Shown here in pieces: positions 28,314 to 36,563 of a stretch of 64,000 nucleotides of DNA. The notes beneath the pieces are model-generated. The model worked only from the letters and a program-made list of their open reading frames with translations, searched no databases and was not told the origin of the DNA. A program made the translations under genes and the position numbers. The stretch's first letter is position 1, and the number at the start of each line of letters is the position of its first letter. The stretch is from Chitinophaga dinghuensis (GTDB lineage: Bacteria; Bacteroidota; Bacteroidia; Chitinophagales; Chitinophagaceae): NCBI RefSeq assembly GCF_003259435.1, contig NZ_QLMA01000001.1:310001-374000 (forward strand). Reading direction: 5' to 3'.

Positions 28314-29109
28314 ATTGTGGCTTAATCATGTAATACACACAGGTGGTCAGGAAATCCCTGAAGTAGGGAATGGCGGCAATCGGCCCCCATTGCTTTTTGG
28401 CACTCACTCCGAATTTATATTTATAAATGGGATTGATGAGATAGAAACGTCGCTGGGTGATGTTGTATCCCTGGCGTTTAGTGATTCTTTCAAATCTTTC
28501 TATGGAGATGCCGGTATCCTTTACTTCCATCAGATCTTTGATGGTGGGTTCATCTTCTCCGAATGCTTTAAGCACGCCCTTATACATGGGCCTTGGCAGC
28601 AGATGGATGTATGGAACCATACTCAGAAATTTGTTGGCGCATATCTGCTGATGTCCGCCATGTGGCATATACCAAGGTGGAAACCCAAAGTATATTTGTC
28701 CGCGGGGACTCAGCAATTGTTTCATATGGCCCACAATCTTTTCCTGGTCAGGAATGTGTTCTATGGCATCTTTGAGGATGATTATATCGAAGGAGTTACG
28801 GAACTCCCCTAAAAAATCAACATCATAAATGTTTTTGGCAATAAGTTTCAGCTGTCCGCTGGAGACATAATCTCCCAGGAAGCTGGTGGCCAGCTCAATT
28901 CGATAGGGTACAAGATCTACACCTACACACTGGCAGCCAATTTCCAGGAAAGGAGTTAATACTCCCCCTTCTCCGCAACCTACTTCCATTACGCGAAGTC
29001 CCTTCATTTCAGGGAATTCTTGCTGGATAAAAGGTATCACGTAGTCGCGGGAATTGTCTACCTGTTGCTGGTAACGTAATCTAGCGTCTGTATGATGTTG
29101 TAACGACAT
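28312..29109 (-). CDS. Class I SAM-dependent methyltransferase
   Basis: A 265-residue methyltransferase. Motif I reads VMEVGCGEGGVL near residue 40, motif II is CVGVDLVPYRIELA, and motif IV is IIILKDAIEHIPD, with the DAIEH pattern common in UbiE/Methyltransf_11 proteins. The C-terminal 100 residues are basic with hydrophobic patches (YLINPIYKYKFG). The ATG at 29109 (MSLQHHTDA) replaces a hydrophobic upstream extension that looks like intergenic sequence. Substrate unknown; candidates are lipids, quinones or cell-surface glycans. It is divergent from truB with 74 bases between the start codons. Confidence 0.85.
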   Translation of the reverse strand: MSLQHHTDARLRYQQQVDNSRDYVIPFIQQEFPEMKGLRVMEVGCGEGGVLTPFLEIGCQCVGVDLVPYRIELATSFLGDYVSSGQLKLIAKNIYDVDFLGEFRNSFDIIILKDAIEHIPDQEKIVGHMKQLLSPRGQIYFGFPPWYMPHGGHQQICANKFLSMVPYIHLLPRPMYKGVLKAFGEDEPTIKDLMEVKDTGISIERFERITKRQGYNITQRRFYLINPIYKYKFGVSAKKQWGPIAAIPYFRDFLTTCVYYMIKPQ

Positions 29110-29171
29110 GGTTTGAAAATTCCGTGAAAATAGGTAAAAAAAGCAAAAGCTGAAAGCTGATTGCATAAAGC

Positions 29172-29179
29172 TATCTTTG
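29172..29179 (+). promoter_or_regulatory. -7 box abutting truB
   Basis: TATCTTTG, a perfect TAnnTTTG match, ends four bases before the truB ATG at 29184. No -33 TTG lies at the expected distance. If active, transcription begins at or next to the start codon. Confidence 0.5.
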
Positions 29180-29183
29180 CAAA

Positions 29184-29873
29184 ATGCAAACTGAAGAAAA
29201 AAATAATTTCCAGGAAGGGGCAGTGGTACTGATCAACAAGCCACTGACCTGGACTTCCTTCGATGTTGTACGTAAAATAAGAAATACCACCAAAGCGAAA
29301 GTAGGACATGCCGGCACATTAGATCCATTGGCTACTGGCCTCCTTATTTGCTGCACTGGTAAAATGACTAAAAAAATTAATGAGTACCAGGCACAGGAAA
29401 AAGAATATACCGGCACTTTCACGCTGGGCGCCACTACGCCTACTTTTGACCTGGAATCGGAACCTGAAAATTTTAAGGATACCAGCCACCTGACCGATGC
29501 GGATATCCAGGCAGCTACCGCTCCTTTCTTAGGAGAGATCATGCAGTTGCCTCCTATTCATTCTGCCATCAAACAGAATGGAAAGCCTATCTATCACCTG
29601 GCCAGACAAGGAGTTGAGGTGAAGGTAGAGCCACGAAAAGTAACGATCACTGAATTTGAAATCACCAAAATTGAAATGCCAGTGGTACATTTCAGGGTAG
29701 TTTGCAGTACGGGAACTTATATCCGTTCTCTGGCAAATGATTTTGGTGCAGCTTTAGGTGTTGGTGGATATATGAGTAGTCTTTGTCGTACCCGTATTGG
29801 GGCATTCAAGCTGGAAGATGCTGTTGAGATGAATGATTTCATTGCGCAGCATAGTGTGAAGAAAGAACAATAA
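29184..29873 (+). CDS. truB: tRNA pseudouridine(55) synthase
   Basis: A 229-residue TruB, which makes pseudouridine 55 in the T-loop of tRNAs. The catalytic Asp47 is in GHAGTLDPLATG, and the preceding INKPLTWTSFDVV is the family's N-terminal motif. KEYTGTFTLG and the later GTYIRSLANDFG stretch are also typical. The PUA domain is short or missing, as in many bacterial TruB of this size. A -7 box ends four bases before the ATG, so the mRNA is probably leaderless. The downstream terminator separates it from the converging tamL gene. Confidence 0.96.
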   Translation: MQTEEKNNFQEGAVVLINKPLTWTSFDVVRKIRNTTKAKVGHAGTLDPLATGLLICCTGKMTKKINEYQAQEKEYTGTFTLGATTPTFDLESEPENFKDTSHLTDADIQAATAPFLGEIMQLPPIHSAIKQNGKPIYHLARQGVEVKVEPRKVTITEFEITKIEMPVVHFRVVCSTGTYIRSLANDFGAALGVGGYMSSLCRTRIGAFKLEDAVEMNDFIAQHSVKKEQ

Positions 29874-29896
29874 TTTGTACGTGTCTACATAAAAGT

Positions 29897-29932
29897 AAAA
29901 ACCCGTCTCTACTCAGCAGGGACGGGTTTTTT
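29897..29932. terminator. Bidirectional terminator between truB and tamL
   Basis: AAAAACCCGTC/GACGGGTTTTT stem with T-runs on both strands. It ends two bases before the stop codon of converging tamL. Confidence 0.9.
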
Positions 29933-29933
29933 G

Positions 29934-32369
29934 TTAGAACGGATAGCCAATCGCTACGTTCCAGATAATATTATTTCTTCGCCAAACGGCGCTGCCAAGG
30001 TCCCATTGGCTGATATACCAGCCATTTTTGTTGCCTGTGAAGTAAGGCACTTTCAGTGGAATACCCCAGTCGAGGCGTATCAGGAAGTAGTTGAAATCCA
30101 GTCGCAGACCTGCGCCGGTACCTACCGCGAGGTCGTGGTATAATTGATTAAAGTGGAATTCAGATCCGGGGCGGGTGCTGTCTGGATTTACCATCCAGAT
30201 ATTACCCATATCCAGGAAGGTAGCGCCTTTGAGGTTAACGCTTCCTCCAAACATTCTCAGGAGATCAAAGCGATATTCCACGTTGCCCTCCAGTTTCATG
30301 TCGCCTGTTTGATCCGGGAAGATCTGTGCAGTAGAGGAACTGTCTTTGTAGGAGCCAGGGCCCAGTGTACGCAGTCTCCAGGCGCGAATACTATTTGGAC
30401 CGCCGGCAGTAAACTGGCGTACATAAGGCAATACTTGCGAATGGCTGTATGGAATACCGATACCTGCATATACGCGGGTGGCCAGCCCACTGTGTTGGTT
30501 TAGCTTCCAGTAGTGTCTGTAGTCTGCCTCCAGCTTCACAAAATTGGAAATCATCACATTAGTCATTCTTTCCAGGTTAGATTTCTTGTTGGTGGCAGCG
30601 TTGATGATGCTATTGATACCATTCAACCAGAGACCGGATTCTTCCAGGTTGATGCGGAAATAGGTATAGTGGCGTTGATGCAGTACATCATTATTGCTGT
30701 AGATATAGGAAATGTTCTCCCCGCCAATAAGGGCCGGCTCGAAACTCCTTTTCAGGTAAGGGTTTGGGTCCACAATAGTATCCTGGAAAGCTGGATTCAG
30801 GATAACCCCGACATAGTTGAGCGTGAATGGTCTTACAATCCAGCGGCGATAGTTGCTGGAGTTCCAGTCGTAGCCATAAGAGAGGTTGATACTGGTGATA
30901 TCGAACTTCTGCACACGGGAAAGGTAGTTGGCGCCCACTGTCAGCCTCGTTTTTACATTGGAACGAGGGTTCTGGTGAATATTGAAAGGCAGTGCAAACC
31001 GTGGCCAGGTGAATCCGAATTCCCCGCCAATTTCCTTGGATTGCAATGCCCATTTATTATTCGGATCCTTGATAAGCTCTATACCTGTGTTTAGGCTGAA
31101 GTTAAACTGGGTGGCACTTTTTCCTAGGTTAATATGGCGATAGTTCAGGCCAACGCCGCTACCTAACAGATAATCCGAGCTATTGCTTACTTCAAAATTG
31201 AGGCCTAGTTCTTGTTTCTTACGTGGCGACAAGAAAAGGTAGGCATCAAGAGAGTTGGTGGTATCTTTTGCTTCCTTGTATTGGAGGGTTACAAAGAGCC
31301 AGAGGCCCAAATCGTATAATTTGTTGATGGTATTATTATACTGTTGCAGGGAGTACACTTCGCCAGGGCGCAGGAGAATGGATTTGGACAATATTTTCGG
31401 ACGGAGCATCTCCTGATGTTCCCGGATGGTAAGGAATTTGCGAGTATCCTCTTTAAAAGTAGGATCGTTGGGATTGCCATTGATAGGATAATCCGGATAG
31501 GCGTAAACTTTCCGGATGAAATATTTCTGCCATAAAGAAGTGGCGCTATCTTCCGGGTTCTTAATTATCACCTCCACATTCATGGTTGGTTTTTCTCTTC
31601 CTTTGTTTTCCTGGAAGATATTGACCAGGCCTTCGAATGGGTTTAGCTGATTTTTGAACAAGGCTTTGTTCAATGTGTCCACACTGAACTCGATGGCATC
31701 CCTATTGAATTTATAGTAGCCAGCATCTTTGATGATGCGGGTGAGTCGTTCTCTTTCGCTGCTGAAGTTGGATGACTTGAAGGTATTTCCTTTCTGGATA
31801 AGGGAAAGGTTTTCTTTGGCCTGCACTACTTTCAGGATATTGGTATCCGGGATATTATAGGTAATGCGGTCAATAACGAAGTTCCGGCCTGTATTGGCAC
31901 TGTAAACGATGCTTGCTTTCCGGCCTTTAACGGATGGATCAGCAGTCACTGTAGCGTAGAAATAGCCCTGGTTATGCAGATAGGAAGTCATGCGGTCGAG
32001 GGCTTCTTTTGTTTTAGTGCTGTCGTATATGGAAGGTTCTTCCAGATTGCGTTTGGAGAGTACCAGGTTCCAGAACCAGTTGGATTTTTTCTCGTTATAC
32101 TTCTGATTATACAGCCAAACCTTGATACGCGTACCCAGCAGTTTGGAGTTGGGCTGTTGTACCATCAGGGATTTGGAGGATAATGCGCTGCGGATATCCT
32201 GTTTTTCAGCGGTCAGCAGATCCCCTTGAACGCTTACTTTGCTACTTACGTACAGGTCTTGATTCTGTTGCAGGTATTTCGTATTGGAGCAGGCGCCCAG
32301 CATCAGTATTACGAGCAGTAACAGCAAATAATTCAGCAGGACTGTCCTAAATTTTTTTGGCGGCTGCAT
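29934..32369 (-). CDS. tamL: TamL-type Omp85 lipoprotein (BamA/TamA family)
   Basis: An 811-residue outer-membrane protein of the Omp85 superfamily with an N-terminal lipoprotein signal (lipobox LGAC, Cys27), the hallmark of TamL in Bacteroidota. The N-terminal part (about 30-400) holds POTRA-like domains (NTGRNFVIDRITYNI, GEVYSLQQYNNTINKLYDLG), and the last 400 residues form the barrel, ending NVAIGYPF. The conserved VRGF/RGY-type loop appears as FTAGGPNSIRAWRLRTLGPG, as in BamA/TamA. TamL is thought to work with TamB in outer-membrane protein or lipid transport. No tamB lies next to it here. The trmH gene is divergent upstream. Confidence 0.9.
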   Translation of the reverse strand: MQPPKKFRTVLLNYLLLLLVILMLGACSNTKYLQQNQDLYVSSKVSVQGDLLTAEKQDIRSALSSKSLMVQQPNSKLLGTRIKVWLYNQKYNEKKSNWFWNLVLSKRNLEEPSIYDSTKTKEALDRMTSYLHNQGYFYATVTADPSVKGRKASIVYSANTGRNFVIDRITYNIPDTNILKVVQAKENLSLIQKGNTFKSSNFSSERERLTRIIKDAGYYKFNRDAIEFSVDTLNKALFKNQLNPFEGLVNIFQENKGREKPTMNVEVIIKNPEDSATSLWQKYFIRKVYAYPDYPINGNPNDPTFKEDTRKFLTIREHQEMLRPKILSKSILLRPGEVYSLQQYNNTINKLYDLGLWLFVTLQYKEAKDTTNSLDAYLFLSPRKKQELGLNFEVSNSSDYLLGSGVGLNYRHINLGKSATQFNFSLNTGIELIKDPNNKWALQSKEIGGEFGFTWPRFALPFNIHQNPRSNVKTRLTVGANYLSRVQKFDITSINLSYGYDWNSSNYRRWIVRPFTLNYVGVILNPAFQDTIVDPNPYLKRSFEPALIGGENISYIYSNNDVLHQRHYTYFRINLEESGLWLNGINSIINAATNKKSNLERMTNVMISNFVKLEADYRHYWKLNQHSGLATRVYAGIGIPYSHSQVLPYVRQFTAGGPNSIRAWRLRTLGPGSYKDSSSTAQIFPDQTGDMKLEGNVEYRFDLLRMFGGSVNLKGATFLDMGNIWMVNPDSTRPGSEFHFNQLYHDLAVGTGAGLRLDFNYFLIRLDWGIPLKVPYFTGNKNGWYISQWDLGSAVWRRNNIIWNVAIGYPF

Positions 32370-32435
32370 CACGGGCGAAAACGTTATTAAAACTTTTAAA
32401 AGGAAATGCTGACAAGTGGGCTACACGGCCTGTTC

Positions 32436-32466
32436 TTGGCTGATTAAAAGAAAACGTGTAGGTTTG
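32436..32466 (+). promoter_or_regulatory. Promoter of the trmH-type gene, abutting its ATG
   Basis: TTG (32436-32438), 20-base spacer, TAGGTTTG (32459-32466). With five bases from the box to the first transcribed base, as at the SRP RNA gene, transcription starts exactly on the A of the ATG at 32472. Confidence 0.65.
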
Positions 32467-32471
32467 GGCCC

Positions 32472-33212
32472 ATGTTGTCAAAGGCGCAAATTAAATATAT
32501 TCAATCATTACAGCACAAAAAAAACAGGCAAAAATCCAGCCAGTATATCGCCGAAGGAGATAAAATTGTCCAGGAGCTGATATTGGCAGGAATGCCGGTC
32601 AAAGCCGTATATGCTACTGCCGATTGGGTGGAGCAACATGCGGCTGCATTAGGTAAGCTCCCGGCAGATGCAGTGTATACCGTGGAAGCGCATGTGCTGA
32701 AACAATTATCTGCACTGACAACTCCTAACAGGGCCATGGCCCTGCTGGATATGCCGGAGGTCACCTATATTGTGCCTGTATCCGGACAGCTGGTGCTGGC
32801 TTTGGAAGCCATCCAGGACCCAGGTAATATGGGGACCATTATTCGCATCGCCGATTGGTTTGGTATTTCCCAGATCATTTGTTCCCCGGATTGTGTGGAT
32901 GTGTATAACCCAAAGACTATACAAGCCACCATGGGGAGTATTGCCCGGGTTCGTATAGTCGAAACCGATATAAAGGAAATGCTTACGCAGACATCAATAC
33001 CTTCTTATGCAGCTACCCTTCATGGCAAGGATATTACGGAATATTCCCGGCTGACGGAAGGCATCCTGTTGATTGGAAATGAAGGCAGAGGCCTTTCAGA
33101 AGAGGTGATTGCGGCATCTACCCATAAAATTACCATACCCAGAGTTGGAGGGGCGGAATCGCTCAATGCCGCTGTGGCTACTGGTATTATCTGTGGTCGT
33201 TTACTCATATGA
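32472..33212 (+). CDS. TrmH/SpoU family RNA 2'-O-methyltransferase
   Basis: A 246-residue RNA methyltransferase of the SPOUT class, acting on rRNA or tRNA ribose. The N-terminal RNA-binding region (about 1-90) begins SKAQIKYIQSLQ and resembles a L30e-like fold. The three knot motifs are EAIQDPGNMGTIIRIADWF (about 110-125), LLIGNEGRGLSEEV (about 198-210) and the C-terminal VGGAESLNAAVATGIICGRLL. Target position unknown. Its promoter lies so close that the mRNA appears leaderless. Its stop overlaps the start of the next gene in an ATGA, indicating translational coupling. Confidence 0.92.
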   Translation: MLSKAQIKYIQSLQHKKNRQKSSQYIAEGDKIVQELILAGMPVKAVYATADWVEQHAAALGKLPADAVYTVEAHVLKQLSALTTPNRAMALLDMPEVTYIVPVSGQLVLALEAIQDPGNMGTIIRIADWFGISQIICSPDCVDVYNPKTIQATMGSIARVRIVETDIKEMLTQTSIPSYAATLHGKDITEYSRLTEGILLIGNEGRGLSEEVIAASTHKITIPRVGGAESLNAAVATGIICGRLLI

Positions 33213-34255
33213 GATATCTCCTGATTATTAGTTCACTATTGTTCCTGTTGCCCGCCTGCAAGTCCACCCCTTCGCGGCAGGTAACGCCTGCATTCTACTT
33301 CTGGAAGCAAAGCTGGACCGGCAATGCCACTGAACTGGAATACCTCCGTCAGTTGCCGGCAAGGAAATTATATGTGAAAATGTTTGATGTGGCCCCAGGA
33401 AGTAAACCCGGAGAAGCAGTACCTGTTGCTATTTTTCAGCAACAGCAGCCACTACCAGCCGATCAGGAAATTGTTCCTGTCATCTTCCTGATGAATGAGA
33501 TCTGGAATAACCCGCCGGATACTACCCTGGCAGCGCAACTAGCCCAGCGAACAGAGAAACTGCTCGGCAGTTTATGTAGTAGTCTCCCTAACAAACAACC
33601 TATAAAAGAAATCCAGATCGATTGCGACTGGACCAAAACCACGAGGGATACTTATTTCCGGTATTTAAAGGCACTGCAGCAATTACCTTTCTTCAAAGGG
33701 AAAGACGTTTCTGCTACCATCCGAATGCACCAGATAAAATTCAGGAACAGTAGTGGCATACCTCCTGTGAATAAGGGTTTACTCATGTGTTATAATATGG
33801 GAGACCTCCGTAAGCCCGGAGATCATAACTCTATCCTGGATATCAGCACAATGGAGTCGTATATCGGAAACGACCGCATTTCAAATTATCCTTTACCTTT
33901 GGATATTGCTTTACCACTTTTTCAATGGACCGTATTGTTTGAAAACAATCAGTACAAAGGAATTCTGAGAAATGTGGGTACACGGGAACTTGAAAATAAA
34001 AATTTGTTTATACCTCATGGCAAGCAGCTGTTTGTAGTACAGAAAGATACCCTGATCAACGGTTACATGCTGAAAAAAGGCAGTGAACTTCGCCGCGAAA
34101 TTACCAACGTAAAACTGCTGGAAGACGCAGCGCAACTTATTTCCGCACAACGACAATCATATAACCCTACGGTTATCTTCTATCATCTCGATGCTGCTAC
34201 CCTGGACAATTATCCATTGCATGAATTACAAAAAGTGTATCGTCTTTTCAATTAG
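33209..34255 (+). CDS. Lipoprotein of unknown function
   Basis: A 348-residue predicted lipoprotein (lipobox LLPAC, Cys17, followed by KST). The mature sequence has an alpha/beta look, with a conserved-looking acidic strand QIDCDWTKTTRDTYFRYL near 135-155 that recalls the QIDFDA motif of DUF3142 glycosidase-like proteins. That match is weak and by eye. A long DEFxxW-like pattern is not present. It starts in an ATGA overlap with the trmH-type gene and overlaps the next gene by 35 bases, so the three form a tight operon. The pairing with the 780-residue protein is the main clue. Confidence 0.6.
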   Translation: MRYLLIISSLLFLLPACKSTPSRQVTPAFYFWKQSWTGNATELEYLRQLPARKLYVKMFDVAPGSKPGEAVPVAIFQQQQPLPADQEIVPVIFLMNEIWNNPPDTTLAAQLAQRTEKLLGSLCSSLPNKQPIKEIQIDCDWTKTTRDTYFRYLKALQQLPFFKGKDVSATIRMHQIKFRNSSGIPPVNKGLLMCYNMGDLRKPGDHNSILDISTMESYIGNDRISNYPLPLDIALPLFQWTVLFENNQYKGILRNVGTRELENKNLFIPHGKQLFVVQKDTLINGYMLKKGSELRREITNVKLLEDAAQLISAQRQSYNPTVIFYHLDAATLDNYPLHELQKVYRLFN

Positions 34256-36563
34256 CTTTTTAGCTGTTTTTTTCGGGAATATCATCTATTCCCTTTCCTG
34301 TGGGCCGGAGCCAGACCCATATGATTATTACATTTCCTATTTCAATCCATACCTGAAAGGGCAGGGCTACGAACCATTTTATTATACTTCACTGGAGCAG
34401 TGGTATGATGATGAGATGAGTCCTGAATCGCAAGCCAATGTGGAAGAGTGGAAAAATTATGCAGGAGAGAAAGGCATCTCCACAGATGATATTTACAAGT
34501 ACATTTATCATTCTTCCCATGAACAGATGGCGCAGGTATCTGCCTGCAGTGCCGGTGGAAACGATTGTATGTTCCCCGATAGCGTGAAAAATAACAGCTT
34601 TGTCAAATTCCTGAAAGAAGGAAAAAACAAAGAGGCGGCTCGTTACCTGTTGTTTGCGAAAGACTGTGAAAAGTACGTCTATATTGAAGATCGCTGGGCT
34701 GATCCGGTAGATAATACCGTTCCGATGGCGCAACTGTTTAAGCAAGGTACAGAACTGGTGGCTGGCGTGAAAGATAAGGAAATAGCACAGCGTTATAAAT
34801 TCCAGTTACTGCGTCTGACGCATTACCGCAAGCTGTTTAGTGAAACAGTACAGGCTTTTGATCGCGATTTCTCAAAGCCAGTGCCTAATTCGCTGATTTA
34901 TAATAAAGCGCTTGCCCTCAAAGGTGGAGCCCTGCTGCGTTTGAAAGATTCTGTGAATGCGGCATATGTGTTTTCAAAAGTATTTGAGAATGCGGTGAGT
35001 CAACGCCGGATGGCTTTTACCAATATGATGTGGAGCAATACAGTAGCTAAAGACGTATTCCCACTTTGTCGGAATAATAAAGAGAAAGCCAATGTAGTAG
35101 CTATTTTCAGCTTGGCTAATGCCGGAGTAAGTACCAATGCATTGCGTACAGTGTATCAGTTGGACCCACAGTCTCCTGCTATGAACGTATTGCTGGGAAG
35201 AGAAATTAATAAGCTGGAAGATGATTACATGACGCCTGCTATCCAAAAGGAAATTGACAGTACTGGGCTCGCGCTGGGATATTATTCTTATTATTATTCT
35301 CATGGCAGCGACTCTGTTTACAAGCCATATGCCAAGCAGCTTCAACGTTTCGCAGATAGTGTTGCAGAGAAGGGTAATGTAAAAGATCCTGACTACTGGA
35401 AATTGAGTTCCGCTTACATTGCATATGTAAGAAGAGATATGGCTGGCGCTAAAGCCAGGCTGAGTAAATATTCTATCACTGATCCTGCTGTGAAAGATGC
35501 ATGGGAACTGGTGAATATCCTTGTGACTGTAAATCAGCAAAAGAAAATAGATGCTGCTTTCGAAGCGGAGCTGCTGCCTTCTTTGAAATGGCTGGATAGC
35601 AGAATGGCGCAACGGAATCCGGAAAGATGGTACAATGTGGATAAGGAAGTATTTTTTAATAAAGCTTATCGTAACCTATTGACATCAGTGATTGCGCCTG
35701 CTTACCGCAAACAGGGCGATTATGTGAAAGAAGCGTTGGTGCGTGGCCGTTGTGATTCTATTAGTCTGGGTACTCCTCCTTATGGTGCATCCGATATGTT
35801 GGGCGACCAGATGACAGCGGAGCAGTTGATTACCTTCAGTGATTTCATGAAAAGTGGAAATAAGACCGCTTATGAAAGCTATCTGGCGGGATTCTTTCCG
35901 AAAGGCATGAATATGAATCTCTTGATTGGTCGGGCTTTCATGCGTGTGAATAACTTTTCAGCTGCATTGCCTTATTTGAAAAAAGTGCCGGTGAAAGAGC
36001 AGCCGGTTTCTTACCAGGTATTTGCGGATCAGTTGCAGGATTTTGGATATGATAAGGAGACGCCTGCTTATCGTACCAAGATTACCATATCCCAGTTCTG
36101 CGAGCAAATGGTGAATTTGATCACGAAAACAAAGACGCCACCTGTGGATGCAAAGGTGTATCATAAGCTGGCTACCGGTTTGTTCAATCTTTCTTATTAT
36201 GGTAAAACTTATTTCTTCCTGAAAGACGACAGGCACTCTACAGAATGGTATACCACCGCTTGTGAAAAAGATCCTTTCGAAAGACAATACTATGGGGTCT
36301 ATGATGCGGAGATCTTCTATGCAAGGGCTGCTCAGGCTGCAACAGATAAAGAGTTTAAGGCGAGATGTTTGTTCCTGGCGGCTCGTTGTTCACAAAAGCA
36401 TGTGCCGGAAAACAATGATGACAAGAAGTATTACAATGCGTTGATGCGTAACCGTTATTTCCCGGTACTGACTGCCAACTATTCGCAGACAGCGCTGTAC
36501 CAGGAAGTATATGATCAGTGTAGTTATCTGCGTGATTATGTACGCAGTACGCCAAGAAAATAA
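34221..36563 (+). CDS. Large exported protein of unknown function
   Basis: A 780-residue protein, family not recognised. ATG at 34221 gives an N-terminal signal (FSISFLAVFFGNIIYSLSC) with a possible lipobox Cys27, then GPEPDPYDYYISYF. The body is mainly helical, with TPR/SEL1-like pieces (YNKALALKGGALLRLKDSVN, AAYVFSKVF, MAGAKARLSKY) and many aromatic residues. There is no obvious catalytic motif. It starts inside the end of the preceding lipoprotein gene, and its stop abuts the stop of the converging permease gene exactly. The start could instead be 34191, but that lacks a clean signal peptide. Confidence 0.65.
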   Translation: MNYKKCIVFSISFLAVFFGNIIYSLSCGPEPDPYDYYISYFNPYLKGQGYEPFYYTSLEQWYDDEMSPESQANVEEWKNYAGEKGISTDDIYKYIYHSSHEQMAQVSACSAGGNDCMFPDSVKNNSFVKFLKEGKNKEAARYLLFAKDCEKYVYIEDRWADPVDNTVPMAQLFKQGTELVAGVKDKEIAQRYKFQLLRLTHYRKLFSETVQAFDRDFSKPVPNSLIYNKALALKGGALLRLKDSVNAAYVFSKVFENAVSQRRMAFTNMMWSNTVAKDVFPLCRNNKEKANVVAIFSLANAGVSTNALRTVYQLDPQSPAMNVLLGREINKLEDDYMTPAIQKEIDSTGLALGYYSYYYSHGSDSVYKPYAKQLQRFADSVAEKGNVKDPDYWKLSSAYIAYVRRDMAGAKARLSKYSITDPAVKDAWELVNILVTVNQQKKIDAAFEAELLPSLKWLDSRMAQRNPERWYNVDKEVFFNKAYRNLLTSVIAPAYRKQGDYVKEALVRGRCDSISLGTPPYGASDMLGDQMTAEQLITFSDFMKSGNKTAYESYLAGFFPKGMNMNLLIGRAFMRVNNFSAALPYLKKVPVKEQPVSYQVFADQLQDFGYDKETPAYRTKITISQFCEQMVNLITKTKTPPVDAKVYHKLATGLFNLSYYGKTYFFLKDDRHSTEWYTTACEKDPFERQYYGVYDAEIFYARAAQAATDKEFKARCLFLAARCSQKHVPENNDDKKYYNALMRNRYFPVLTANYSQTALYQEVYDQCSYLRDYVRSTPRK

